Origin: an uncultured Clostridia bacterium
GTDB lineage: Bacteria > Bacillota > Clostridia > Christensenellales > Borkfalkiaceae
Reading direction: 5' to 3'
DNA: 18,903 nucleotides
Assembly: GCA_947589585.1 (NCBI GenBank)
Contig: CANQCA010000015.1
Coordinates: 1-18,903, forward strand
The notes under the pieces are model-generated. The model searched no databases and was not told where the DNA came from. It was given only the letters and a program-made list of their open reading frames with translations. Shown here in pieces: positions 6,203 through 14,199 of the stretch (its first letter is position 1; every line of letters begins with the position of its first letter). The position numbers and the translations under genes were made by a program.

Positions 6203-7417
6203 TTATATGGCCGCGCCGCCGTTTTTTATCTCCTTCAGAAATTCATCGATGCGGCGGAGCCCTTCGAGCATCTCCTCCATGGAGAGGGAGTAGGAAAGGC
6301 GCACGCAGCTCCCGGCGCCGAACGCCGCCCCGGGGACGACGGCGACCTTCTTCCCGGCAAGCAGCGCCTCGGCAAAGTCCACGGAATTTTGAATTTTTTT
6401 GCCGCGATAGCACTTCCCGTATGTACCCTCGACGACGAGCATCACATAAAAAGCCCCGTCGGGAACGACACATTCCGCCCCTTCCATATGGGAGATCCTT
6501 TCGAGCATTTTCGCCCTTCTCGCAGAAAACGCGGATACCATGTCCGCGATAGAGGGATCGGAAACGCTGAGCGCGCGCATTGCCGCATGCTGGGCGACGG
6601 CGTTGGGATTGCCCGTCGCATGGCTCTGGAAGGAAGCGATCGCCTTGGCGATTTCGGGGGGTGCGGCGAGGTAGCCTATCCGCCAGCCCGTCATCGCATA
6701 CGTCTTGGAGACGCCGTTTACCGTCACCGTGTGCGACTTCATCTTCGCGGAGACTGCGGCAAAGGAGAAGGGCTTCGCCCCGCCGTAGACGAGCTTTTCG
6801 TAGATCTCATCGGACAGGACGAAGATGCCCGCCTCCTCACACACGGCGGCGAGGGCGCGGATCTCTTCTTCGGAATACACCGCCCCCGTGGGATTGCAGG
6901 GGGAGTTGAAGATGAGAAGCTTGGTCCGCGGCGTGATAGCGGCCCGAAGCTCTTCGGGGGAAATTTTGAAGCCTTTTTCCCGCTTCGCCCCGATAAAGAC
7001 GGGAACACCGCCGAGCGTCTTCACTATCTCGGGGTAGGTGAGCCAATAGGGCGCGGGAATGATGACTTCGTCCCCCTCGTCGACGAGCGCATAGCAGGCG
7101 TTGAAGATGCACTGCTTCGCCCCGTTCGAGACGACGATCTCTTCGGGCGAATAGGAGAGCCCGTTCTCGCGGAGAAGTTTTTCCGCGATCGCACGGCGCA
7201 GCTCCAAGGTGCCCGCGGCAGGCGTATATTTGGTCTGCCCCTCTTCTATTGCCTCGAAGGCGGCCTCTACGATGTATTGCGGGGTGGAAAAATCGGGTTC
7301 GCCGACGCCGAAATTGATGACGTCCTCCCCCGCCGCCTTCATCGCCTTTGCCTTCGCGCTGATCGCGAGGGTGAGCGAGGGCGAGAGCGTCTGTATGCGC
7401 TTTGCAAGTGTTGCCAT
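6203..7417 (-). CDS. Class I PLP-dependent aminotransferase (aspartate aminotransferase type)
   Basis: 404 residues from ATG at 7417, chosen over an upstream in-frame ATG because GGAGG precedes it by about 7 nt and the protein then starts MATLAKRIQTLSPSLTLAIS as the family does. Seen: GVGEPDFSTP (37-46), YTPAAGTLELR (64-74), NPTG at 175-178, DEIYEKLVY (203-211), the PLP Schiff-base lysine Lys238 in NGVSKTYAMTGWRIGY (234-249), and CVRLSYSLS near the C-terminus with the carboxylate-binding Arg. This is the fold-type I, Bacillus AspB-like subgroup that interconverts aspartate/oxaloacetate and glutamate/2-oxoglutarate. The exact substrate cannot be read from the sequence. It is the last gene of the rpmE / DUF1385-prmC / prfA unit, starting 4 nt after the prfA stop. 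No clear intrinsic terminator follows. Confidence 0.93.
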   Translation of the reverse strand: MATLAKRIQTLSPSLTLAISAKAKAMKAAGEDVINFGVGEPDFSTPQYIVEAAFEAIEEGQTKYTPAAGTLELRRAIAEKLLRENGLSYSPEEIVVSNGAKQCIFNACYALVDEGDEVIIPAPYWLTYPEIVKTLGGVPVFIGAKREKGFKISPEELRAAITPRTKLLIFNSPCNPTGAVYSEEEIRALAAVCEEAGIFVLSDEIYEKLVYGGAKPFSFAAVSAKMKSHTVTVNGVSKTYAMTGWRIGYLAAPPEIAKAIASFQSHATGNPNAVAQHAAMRALSVSDPSIADMVSAFSARRAKMLERISHMEGAECVVPDGAFYVMLVVEGTYGKCYRGKKIQNSVDFAEALLAGKKVAVVPGAAFGAGSCVRLSYSLSMEEMLEGLRRIDEFLKEIKNGGAAI

Positions 7418-7421
7418 ATTC

Positions 7422-8486
7422 TCAATCCTCCGAGGCGGCGAGCCGTCTCTCCGTATCCGCACGGGCGAGCGCGTCGATCATCTCGTCGAGATCGCCCGAT
7501 AAAAATGCGTCCATATCGTGGAGGGAAAGGCCGATGCGGTGGTCGGTGATGCGGCTCTGGGGGAAGTTGTAGGTGCGGATGCGTTCGCTCCGATCCCCCG
7601 TGCCGACGAGGCTCTTCCTGTTGGCCGCCTCCGCCCCCGTAGCACGGCTCTGATAGTAGTCGTAGAGGCGGGAACGCAGGACGCGATAGGCCTTTTCCTT
7701 GTTTTTGAGCTGGCTGCGTTCATCCTGGCAGGTGACGACGATGCCCGTCGGGAAGTGGGTAAGCCTTATCGCCGTCTCCGTCTTGTTGACCTTCTGCCCG
7801 CCTGCGCCCGAGGAGCGGTAGAGATCGACGCGCACGTCCTTTTCGTCGATCTGCACGTCCACTTCCTCCGCCTCGGGAAGAACGGCCACCGTACACGTGG
7901 AAGTGTGGATGCGCCCCTGCGATTCCGTCTCGGGAACACGCTGGACGCGGTGCACGCCGCTCTCGTATTTGAGGCGCTTGTAGACGTCTTTCCCGCCTAC
8001 GAGCACGATCGCCTCCTTCACGCCGCCGAGCTCGGTCTCGCTCAGCTCTGCCGTCTCCCACGAGAAACGGTGCTTTTCGCAATAGGCCATATACATCCTA
8101 TAGAGCTCATATGCAAAGAGGGCGGCCTCTTCGCCGCCCGCGCCCGCACGGATCTCCAAGGTGCAATTCCGCCCGTCGTTTTCATCTTTGGGAAGAAGCA
8201 GGATCTTGATCTTATCCTCTTGCTCCTTGCATTTTTCTTTGAGAGCGTACCCTTCTTCGAGGAGAAGCGAACGCATCTCCTCCGTCTCATGCTCGGCCTC
8301 CTCGAAGGCGGCGTTCATCTCCCGCTCGGTCTCTTGCAGGACATGGTATGCGGAGACGATCTCTTCGAGCTCCGCCCGCTCGCGGCTGAGGCGCACATAG
8401 TCCTCCGAAAGGTAAGCGTCGGGCGCGGATAATTTTTGGGTGAGATCTTCGTATCTGGCCGCGATCTCCGCAAGTTTTTTCAGCAT
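7422..8486 (-). CDS. prfA: Peptide chain release factor 1
   Basis: 354 residues, the normal RF1 length. RF1 reads UAA and UAG stop codons and triggers peptide release. The GGQ motif (229-231, in SSGAGGQKVNKT) is the catalytic loop whose Gln is methylated by PrmC. The stop-codon-reading tripeptide is PET (185-187, in RVPETESQGRIHTS), the PxT form of RF1, so this is not RF2. The N-terminal part (1-100) is the usual alpha-helical hairpin. The start at 8486 overlaps the stop of the DUF1385-PrmC gene by 1 nt (TGATG), so the methyltransferase and its substrate are translationally coupled. The open frame upstream of 8486 lies inside prmC and is not used. Confidence 0.97.
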   Translation of the reverse strand: MLKKLAEIAARYEDLTQKLSAPDAYLSEDYVRLSRERAELEEIVSAYHVLQETEREMNAAFEEAEHETEEMRSLLLEEGYALKEKCKEQEDKIKILLLPKDENDGRNCTLEIRAGAGGEEAALFAYELYRMYMAYCEKHRFSWETAELSETELGGVKEAIVLVGGKDVYKRLKYESGVHRVQRVPETESQGRIHTSTCTVAVLPEAEEVDVQIDEKDVRVDLYRSSGAGGQKVNKTETAIRLTHFPTGIVVTCQDERSQLKNKEKAYRVLRSRLYDYYQSRATGAEAANRKSLVGTGDRSERIRTYNFPQSRITDHRIGLSLHDMDAFLSGDLDEMIDALARADTERRLAASED

Positions 8487-10339
8487 CAGAACCCTATCTT
8501 TACGACGCGTTCCACGCCCGCGAGGTCCTTCACGACCATCGCAAAGTCGCAGCGCGCCGTCGTTTGGAATATACGGATGATCTCCTGCGCCTGCCCTTCG
8601 CCGCATTCGAGGATGAGCATGCCCCCGCTACAGAGATGGCGGCCGACGCCGGCAGCGATCGCACGGTAGAAATCCAACCCATCTTCCCCGCCGTCGAGGG
8701 CGATGCGGGGCTCAAAGTTCTTCACATCGGCAGGAAGAGAGGATATTTCTCCCCGCTTTACATAGGGCGGATTGGCGGTGATGACATTGAACCTTCCGCG
8801 GATGCCCGCGAAGAGATCGCTTTTCACGAATTCGACGGCGGCTTTGTTGAGGCGCGCATTCTCCTTGGCGAGCTCGAGCGCTTCCTCCGAGATATCCGAA
8901 GCCGTGACCGTAATGTGCTTATCCTTGCTCGCCTCGCAATAGACTGCGACCGCAACGGCGCCGCTTCCCGTGCAAAGATCGAGCATGCTGTCGCCGTCAT
9001 TTAGGGAAAGCACCGCCTGCCGCACGAGGATCTCCGTCTCGGGGCGGGGAATGAGCACCCGCTCGTCCACCTTGATGGTGTAGCCGTAGAATTCCGTATC
9101 GCCGTATATGTACCAAAGCGGCCTGCCCTTCATGCGTTCGTCGAAGATATCGAGGACCTTCTTGCACTCGGCGCGGGAGACGACGCGCTCCTCGGAAAGG
9201 TCGCTGCGCTTGATGCCCAGCGACATGGATAAGATCCACTCCGCATCCGATCCGTCGATGCCCTTATCCGCAAAGCAGCGTTTCATATCCGCCATGAGCT
9301 TGGAAAGCTTGGTCTCCGTCGCAAAAAATCTCTCGTTGAAGTCGGGATCTTCGTCCATTTCGAGGGCGGTCTCGAAAGCGCGGATGGCGCATTCGATCAT
9401 GCCGTCGTCGGGTTCGCGGGTGGTGAGCTTTTGCAAAAGATACCCCGGCGCCTTCAAGGGAAGGACGAGGACGCTGTCCGTCTTCGCAAGAAGTTTCAAA
9501 ACCTCATATGATACCCCCGCCACGACGGGCAGGAGCAAGATCCTGAATACGATGGAAAGAAGCGTCTCCAAGATCCCCGAGATCCCCGCCGCGGTATAGA
9601 GCATATCGAGCGGGATCCCCACGAGAGCGAACACGATGATGGAGATGAAGAGGACGATGAAGAGGAAGGTCGTGCCGCAGCGGTCGTGCAGACGCGTGCA
9701 CTTTTTCACGTTCTCCACCGTGAGCGGAAGGCCGTATTCGTAGCAGTTGATCGTCTTATGCTCCGCGCCGTGGTACATATACGTCTCGCGGAGCGACTTG
9801 AAGACGAGCGTAAAGAGAATGTATAAAAGAAAGATGACGAGGCGGAATCCCCCCTCGATGAGATAGTACCAGAGCCCGTACATGCTCCCCCTTCCCACGA
9901 CGGGCGCCGCCGATGCGATGAGACGGGTAAAGAGCAGAGGCAAAAACACAAAGAGCCCCACGGCAAGCAAAACGCCGAGCACGACGGAAAACCCCGTGAG
10001 CAGATCGCCCACGCTCATCTTCCATCTGTCCGCGAGATAACGCGCAAATTTGCTCTGCCCCGCCTCCGTCTCTTCATCGTCGGTAAGGACGGCTTCCGAG
10101 CTGCGGGTGAGCACCTTCATCCCCCCGATAATGGAGGAGAGGAAATTCACGACGCCGCGGATGAGGGGCAGCCTCTGCCAGCGGGGCCGATCCTCGGGGG
10201 CCTTGATCTTGACGGCCTCGGTAAGCATTTCGCCCTGATCGGTGCGGACAACGGTCGCCATGCCGTGCTTGGAACGCATCATGACGCCCTGGATCACAGC
10301 CTGTCCGCCGATGTAGGTGCGGTTGCATTTCTTTTTCAT
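8486..10339 (-). CDS. prmC: DUF1385 membrane domain fused to PrmC (release factor glutamine methyltransferase)
   Basis: 617 residues in one uninterrupted frame, joining two proteins that are normally separate neighbours. Residues 1 to about 320 are DUF1385: GGQAVIQGVMMRS (11-23), YHGAEHKTINCYEYG (189-203), and about four hydrophobic segments (roughly 110-142, 164-183, 223-250, 258-284). Residues from about 335 are PrmC: an N-terminal helical domain, RPLWYIYGDTEFYGY (406-420), VLIPRPETEILV (428-439), SAM-binding LDLCTGSGAVAVAV (453-466), and catalytic NPPY at 523-526. PrmC methylates the GGQ Gln of RF1/RF2. Both halves keep their signatures. The linker (about 305-340) is acidic, with no internal Met that has an obvious ribosome site. 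The start at 10339 has only a weak GAGG/GAAGG site. The gene lies between rpmE and prfA. A sequencing frameshift joining two genes is the alternative, but both halves read cleanly through the junction. Confidence 0.93.
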   Translation of the reverse strand: MKKKCNRTYIGGQAVIQGVMMRSKHGMATVVRTDQGEMLTEAVKIKAPEDRPRWQRLPLIRGVVNFLSSIIGGMKVLTRSSEAVLTDDEETEAGQSKFARYLADRWKMSVGDLLTGFSVVLGVLLAVGLFVFLPLLFTRLIASAAPVVGRGSMYGLWYYLIEGGFRLVIFLLYILFTLVFKSLRETYMYHGAEHKTINCYEYGLPLTVENVKKCTRLHDRCGTTFLFIVLFISIIVFALVGIPLDMLYTAAGISGILETLLSIVFRILLLPVVAGVSYEVLKLLAKTDSVLVLPLKAPGYLLQKLTTREPDDGMIECAIRAFETALEMDEDPDFNERFFATETKLSKLMADMKRCFADKGIDGSDAEWILSMSLGIKRSDLSEERVVSRAECKKVLDIFDERMKGRPLWYIYGDTEFYGYTIKVDERVLIPRPETEILVRQAVLSLNDGDSMLDLCTGSGAVAVAVYCEASKDKHITVTASDISEEALELAKENARLNKAAVEFVKSDLFAGIRGRFNVITANPPYVKRGEISSLPADVKNFEPRIALDGGEDGLDFYRAIAAGVGRHLCSGGMLILECGEGQAQEIIRIFQTTARCDFAMVVKDLAGVERVVKIGF

Positions 10340-10372
10340 GCCTTCAACCTCGAAAGATGTGCCTGAAGTAGC

Positions 10373-10396
10373 AAAACAGCCTCCCGAAAGAGGCTG
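10373..10396 (-). terminator. Weak intrinsic terminator / attenuator after rpmE
   Basis: On the minus strand, a perfect 7-bp stem CAGCCTC / GAGGCTG (10390-10396 and 10377-10383) with a 6-nt loop, followed by TTTT (10373-10376). It starts 9 nt after the rpmE stop and ends 33 nt before the next gene. The short T-run suggests partial read-through, which would give more L31 than downstream products. Confidence 0.7.
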
Positions 10397-10405
10397 CCGC
10401 GTAGC

Positions 10406-10609
10406 TTAAATCCCGTATCTTTTCTTGAACTTATCGACGCGTCCGCCGGTATCGACGAGCTTCTGCCGCCCCGTGAAGAAGGGATGGCACTTGCTGCAAA
10501 TATCCACCTTGAGCGTCTCCACATCCTTGGTCGTGCCCGTCTTGAACGTCTCGCCGCAGGCGCAGACGACGGTGACCTCATGATAGTTCGGATGAATGTT
10601 CTCGCGCAT
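10406..10609 (-). CDS. rpmE: 50S ribosomal protein L31
   Basis: 67 residues from ATG at 10609, chosen because GAGGTG lies about 7 nt upstream and MRENIHPNYHEV is the standard L31 N-terminus. The longer open frame upstream has no family similarity and contains the promoter. Cys16, Cys18, Cys38 and Cys41 (CAC and CSKC) mark the zinc-containing C+ form of L31. FTGRQKLVDTGGRVDKFKKR is the typical C-terminus. L31 sits on the large ribosomal subunit and bridges to the small one. It is the first gene of the unit that continues into DUF1385-prmC, prfA and the aminotransferase, from a near-consensus promoter at 10653-10681. Confidence 0.97.
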   Translation of the reverse strand: MRENIHPNYHEVTVVCACGETFKTGTTKDVETLKVDICSKCHPFFTGRQKLVDTGGRVDKFKKRYGI

Positions 10610-10652
10610 ATCGTTCACCTCACTCCGTGTTTCTTTGTCATTCAACGCGTCT

Positions 10653-10681
10653 ATTATAAATGTTTTTTTCGCGTTCGTCAA
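10653..10681 (-). promoter_or_regulatory. Promoter for rpmE operon
   Basis: On the minus strand, -35 TTGACG (10676-10681), a 17-nt spacer containing seven A, and -10 TATAAT (10653-10658). A/T-rich runs upstream (10690-10735) could act as an UP element. Confidence 0.87.
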
Positions 10682-10771
10682 CTGATTTTGAAAGGCAATC
10701 AAAAAATCGCGAAAAAAAGAAGGGAAAATTTTGTCGATGTGCGCTTCTTCGCCGAAATCTTATAAAAAGCC

Positions 10772-10800
10772 TTGCAAAACCCCTCGTTTTGCGGTATAAT
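10772..10800 (+). promoter_or_regulatory. Promoter for the MDR-family gene
   Basis: -35 TTGCAA (10772-10777), a 17-nt spacer and -10 TATAAT (10795-10800). It is divergent from the rpmE promoter, with 90 bp between the two -35 boxes. Confidence 0.85.
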
Positions 10801-10841
10801 GTGAAAGAATATCGCAAAGATTGCAAATTGAGGAGCAAATC

Positions 10842-11852
10842 ATGAACGTATGGAAACTCATCGGCCCCAAGCGTCTCATACATACGGAGGAGCCTCTCCC
10901 CGGGCATGAGGACGGCAAGATCCGCATCCGCGTGACCAAGGTGCTCGTGAACAGCCTCGACGTGAATCTCTTCGACGGGACCGCCCCCTGCAAGTACCCT
11001 CTCATCCCCGGGCGGTATGCGGTGGGCGTCATCGCCGAGGACGGCGCGGGCGTCTACCTTCCCCGCGGGACGAGGGTGCTTTTACACACCTTCCGCCCAA
11101 TCGACCCGAGCGGCGTCGAGAAGCGGGACTTCTCCGCCCCCGAATACGAAGTCTGCGGCCACACGCAGGACGGATTTCTGACGGATTTCGTCAACGTCTC
11201 TCCCCGCGATTTTACGGCGCTTCCCCCCTCCGTATCCGATGAACGCGCCCTGCTTTTGCACCATGTCGCCATCGCGAAGGCGGTCTGCGACCATCTGGGT
11301 TCCAAAAAAGGGCAGCACATCGTCGTCGTCGGCGCCAATCTCGTTGGCATCCTCGTCTGCCAGCTTCTCATCTACCAACAGGCTGCGCCCATCCTCGTGG
11401 ATACCGTGCAGCGCCATCTCGATTTCGCAAAGAAGTGCGGGGTTTACTATACCGTCCTCGCCGACAGCAAGGCCCTCGACAGCGTCGCTTCGATCACGGG
11501 CGGACGGCTCGCGGACGGCGCCGTGTATATCTCTTCCGCCATCGGCAATGCGCCCGAGCTTCCCTTCCGCCTTGCGGCAAGGAGCACCAACGTCGTTTTA
11601 TACGGGCAATCTGCGGGCGGGCTCAAGGTGAGCCTCGATACGGCCGTGAAGAAGCACCTCGCCATCTATTGCGTGGATAACGGCTACGGATACCTCGATA
11701 CCGCCATCAACCTCATGGCCAATAAGGCGGTGGATATTTCGCCCTATAAGGCAAACGTCGTGAAGGCGGCAAAGGCAAACGCCCTCTTCACCGATTACCC
11801 TTCCCGCGCCGACCGCGGCTCCGACGTCGTGAATTTTATCGACTTACTGTAA
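10842..11852 (+). CDS. MDR-family (alcohol dehydrogenase-like) protein lacking the catalytic zinc ligands
   Basis: 336 residues from ATG at 10842, which has GAGGAG 7 nt upstream; an in-frame ATG 21 nt earlier has no such site. The N-terminal half follows the GroES-like fold of medium-chain dehydrogenases (KIRIRVTKVLVNSLDVNLFDG, then KYPLIPGRYAVGVIAEDG, then GTRVLLH). The second half has a Rossmann unit HIVVVGANLVGILVCQLL (159-176) followed by LVDTVQRHLDFAKKCG. The usual zinc ligands are missing: the Cys of CGSD is Asn37 (NSLD) and the GHE is GRY (57-59). It is therefore probably a zinc-independent reductase, or has lost dehydrogenase activity. The cofactor-binding acidic residue Asp187 suggests NAD(H). 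Substrate unknown. No intrinsic terminator is seen before the repeat that follows. Confidence 0.85.
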   Translation: MNVWKLIGPKRLIHTEEPLPGHEDGKIRIRVTKVLVNSLDVNLFDGTAPCKYPLIPGRYAVGVIAEDGAGVYLPRGTRVLLHTFRPIDPSGVEKRDFSAPEYEVCGHTQDGFLTDFVNVSPRDFTALPPSVSDERALLLHHVAIAKAVCDHLGSKKGQHIVVVGANLVGILVCQLLIYQQAAPILVDTVQRHLDFAKKCGVYYTVLADSKALDSVASITGGRLADGAVYISSAIGNAPELPFRLAARSTNVVLYGQSAGGLKVSLDTAVKKHLAIYCVDNGYGYLDTAINLMANKAVDISPYKANVVKAAKANALFTDYPSRADRGSDVVNFIDLL

Positions 11853-11861
11853 AACTAAACG

Positions 11862-12018
11862 TGTCATCCCGAGGCTCCTTTGGAGACGCCCCGCGCGAAG
11901 CTCCTATTTGTAGACTAAGCGCGGCACGAGCCGTAGGCGAAGCAAAGGATCCCCTTAATGAAAACACGGACTCCGTATAAGGGGATTCTCTCACCCCCTT
12001 TGAGGGTTCGGAATGACA
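11862..12018. repeat. MITE-like intergenic repeat with imperfect terminal inverted repeats
   Basis: A 157-bp element. Its ends TGTCATCCCGAG (11862-11873) and TTCGGAATGACA (12007-12018) are inverted copies matching at 10 of 12 positions, with differences that G-U pairing would tolerate in RNA. Inside is a second inverted repeat, ATCCCCTTA (11949-11957) with TAAGGGGAT (11978-11986), enclosing the small palindrome ACGGACTCCGT. There is no coding content. It resembles the small non-autonomous GTCATxCxGAG elements common between bacterial genes. No clear target duplication can be seen. Confidence 0.8.
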
Positions 12019-12066
12019 TGTTTGGAAAGGGGCATGGGTAATGTTAAGCGACAAGGGCGCATACAT

Positions 12067-13488
12067 ATGCGAAAAATGCGCCGATTTTTGTGCGGAAGGC
12101 TCTTCCCGTGCGTTCTCTTTCTCGCGCTCATCGCCGCGCTCGGGATCTTCCTCTCGATCAAGCTCCCGCGTCTTCTCGCGCCCGCCGCCCTCATGGAACG
12201 GGCGCTTTCTTTCACGGCCGCCCTCACGGTCATCGCCATAAACGATCTTCCCGAGCGCAAGATCGCCAAGCTCATGCTGCTCGGCTTCGTGCCGTGGATG
12301 GGCCCCGTCCTCGTTCTCCTTTTCACCCGCCGCGCCCCCGATGAAAGGCTTACATCCGATGCGGGATGCGGCACCCTTTTCGGTTGCGTTAAAACGCTCT
12401 GTGAGCAAATTACGGGCACCCATGTCGGGAAGGGGGCCCTCCGATACTTCGCCTCGGGCGAGGAAATGCGCCCCTGCCTTCTCGCAGATCTTGCGGGCGC
12501 CGCCCAAAGGATATATCTCGAATACTACATCATCGCGCAGGGGAAATTCTGGGATGAGATCGTGCGCGTTCTCGAGAAAAAGGCGGCCGAGGGCGTGGAC
12601 GTGCGCATCATATTCGACGGCTTCGGCTGCAGCCTGACCCTTCCCCGCCGGTACAAAAGGCAGCTCGCCGCACGCGATATCAAATGCGCCGTGTTCCGTC
12701 CTCTCGCCCCCGCGAAGGGGCTCACCCGCCGCGACCATAAAAAGCTCTTCCTCATCGACGATATCTGCTATGTGGGCGGGATCAACCTCGCCGACGAATA
12801 TGTGGGCGAAAAGATCCGCTTCGGCCATTGGAAGGATTCCGCCGCGCGCATCCAAGGGGATGTGACGAGCTTTCAAGCCCTCTTCCTTCAGACATGGTGT
12901 GCCCTGACGCGCTCCGCTGCAGAAAATGTTTCCCCGTATCCCCATCCGGGGGAAGGCACTTTTTTCGCCGCTTTGGCCGATGACGCCAAGGATACCGATC
13001 GGCTCGGGGAAGCGCTCTTTCCCCTTCTCATCTCCTCTGCGCGGGAGCGTTTGTATCTCTTCTCCCCCTATCTCTCCCTGCCCGATACCTGCATGCAGGC
13101 GCTTGCAACGGCCGCGGCCGCGGGGGTGGACGTACGCATCATGATCCCGCATATCCCCGATAAGCGGGCCGTGTTCTTTCTGACGCGGGCCTACGCGCGC
13201 GAGCTTCTCCGAAGGGGGGTGAAGGTGTGCGAATACACGCCCGGGTTCCTGCACGCGAAGAGTATGCTCATCGACGGGAAGTACGCGCTTGTATCGAGCT
13301 ATAATCTTGATTTCAGGAGCCTCTGCGTGCAGGCGGAGTGCGGCGTCTTTTGTGAGGATGAAGCGCTTGCAAGGGCGCTTGAGAGCGACTTTCTTTCCTG
13401 CTATGCGGCCGGGTGCGAAGTCAAAAAGGCGTCCCCCTTCGTGCGCTTTTTGGGGCAGATCGCCATGCTCTTCGCCCCGCTCACTTAA
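12067..13488 (+). CDS. cls: Cardiolipin synthase-like phospholipase D family protein
   Basis: 473 residues from ATG at 12067. Two N-terminal hydrophobic segments (about 7-31 and 66-87, with a shorter one near 43-59) anchor it in the membrane. Two HKD motifs mark the phospholipase D superfamily: His224/Lys226/Asp231 in DHKKLFLIDD and His396/Lys398/Asp403 in LHAKSMLID, followed by VGGINLADEYVG and SSYNLDF as in bacterial cardiolipin synthases. These make cardiolipin from two phosphatidylglycerols. An in-frame ATG at 12034 has GGAAAGGGG almost touching it, and another at 12013 lies inside the repeat's terminus. 12067 is preferred because AAGGG lies 9 nt upstream and the protein then starts MRKMRRFL. 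No own promoter is seen, so it may be read from the upstream MDR gene. A YfcE-like gene follows after 26 nt. Confidence 0.92.
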   Translation: MRKMRRFLCGRLFPCVLFLALIAALGIFLSIKLPRLLAPAALMERALSFTAALTVIAINDLPERKIAKLMLLGFVPWMGPVLVLLFTRRAPDERLTSDAGCGTLFGCVKTLCEQITGTHVGKGALRYFASGEEMRPCLLADLAGAAQRIYLEYYIIAQGKFWDEIVRVLEKKAAEGVDVRIIFDGFGCSLTLPRRYKRQLAARDIKCAVFRPLAPAKGLTRRDHKKLFLIDDICYVGGINLADEYVGEKIRFGHWKDSAARIQGDVTSFQALFLQTWCALTRSAAENVSPYPHPGEGTFFAALADDAKDTDRLGEALFPLLISSARERLYLFSPYLSLPDTCMQALATAAAAGVDVRIMIPHIPDKRAVFFLTRAYARELLRRGVKVCEYTPGFLHAKSMLIDGKYALVSSYNLDFRSLCVQAECGVFCEDEALARALESDFLSCYAAGCEVKKASPFVRFLGQIAMLFAPLT

Positions 13489-13514
13489 AATAAATTTTAT
13501 AGGAAGGCCATATT

Positions 13515-14048
13515 ATGAAGTTTATGATCGCATCGGATATCCACGGCTCACAGTATTACTGCGCACAGCTTTTCCGGCGTTTTTGCGAAGAAGGCGCGCA
13601 AAAGCTTATCCTGCTCGGAGATCTTCTCTATCACGGGGCCCGCAACCCTCTCCCCAAAGAGTATTCCACCCTCGGCTGTGCCGAGATCTTAAACCGCATG
13701 AAGGACGATATCCTCTGCGTGAAGGGCAACTGCGACAGCGAGGTGGATACCCTCGTTCTTGAGTTCCCCGTCGAGGCGGAGCTTCTGCTCCTGCCCCTCG
13801 GTGAGCGCACCGTCCTTTTCACACACGGGCACAGGACGCCCGCCCTCCCGAACAAGGGCGATATCCTCTTTTGCGGTCACTTCCACGTCCCCGCCTTCGA
13901 GGAGCGGGAGGGCTATACCTATGCGAACTGCGGCTCCGTCTCGATTCCCAAAGAAGGCTCCCGCCACAGCTATTGCACCCTCGAGGAAGGCCTTCTTCTC
14001 TGGAAGGACGTCGAGAGCGGGGAAGTTTTCCTTCAAAAAAAGCTCTGA
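13515..14048 (+). CDS. YfcE family phosphodiesterase (calcineurin-like metallophosphoesterase)
   Basis: 177 residues, the usual YfcE length. The metal-binding motifs appear in order: DIH (8-10), GDLLYHG (35-41), GNCD (71-74), THGH (103-106) and GHFH (121-124). Together they bind two divalent metals. E. coli YfcE hydrolyses phosphodiesters in vitro (Mn2+-dependent), but its natural substrate is unclear. NCGSVSIPKEGS near the C-terminus is also typical. The start at 13515 has AGGAAGG 7 nt upstream. It lies 26 nt after the cardiolipin synthase gene and is probably co-transcribed with it. Confidence 0.94.
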   Translation: MKFMIASDIHGSQYYCAQLFRRFCEEGAQKLILLGDLLYHGARNPLPKEYSTLGCAEILNRMKDDILCVKGNCDSEVDTLVLEFPVEAELLLLPLGERTVLFTHGHRTPALPNKGDILFCGHFHVPAFEEREGYTYANCGSVSIPKEGSRHSYCTLEEGLLLWKDVESGEVFLQKKL

Positions 14049-14137
14049 GCCCGGGGGAAAAACCCTTTCTATGTACAAGACGGAAAGATTATGCTTTTTT
14101 TCACAAAAAAAATATCAGAAAAAATTTCGTTAAAATC

Positions 14138-14166
14138 TTGACATTGCATGCAAAACTGTGTAGAAT
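14138..14166 (+). promoter_or_regulatory. Strong promoter for the 79-residue membrane protein
   Basis: -35 TTGACA (14138-14143, perfect consensus), a 17-nt spacer and -10 TAGAAT (14161-14166). An A/T-rich stretch (about 14091-14137) directly upstream looks like an UP element. Confidence 0.88.
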
Positions 14167-14199
14167 AATGGCGAAGTTTATCTAAGGAGATGTAAAACT

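Noticed and set aside
9330..9440. DUF1385 and PrmC as two separate genes
   Set aside because: No stop codon lies between the domains, and no internal Met in the junction has a usable ribosome site, so a single fused gene is the direct reading.
11836..13254. A 472-codon minus-strand open frame across the repeat and the cardiolipin synthase gene
   Set aside because: It runs antisense to two HKD motifs and through a non-coding repeat, and has no ribosome site or recognisable domain.
14049..14100. Intrinsic terminator after the YfcE-like gene (GGG...CCCTTT near 14053-14068)
   Set aside because: The stem is only three or four base pairs and the T-run is short, so it is not convincing.
14071..14133. 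A 20-codon ORF (MYKTERLCFF...) before the small membrane protein gene
   Set aside because: It has no ribosome site, lies in A/T-rich promoter DNA, and its Lys/Phe-rich product simply reflects the A and T runs.
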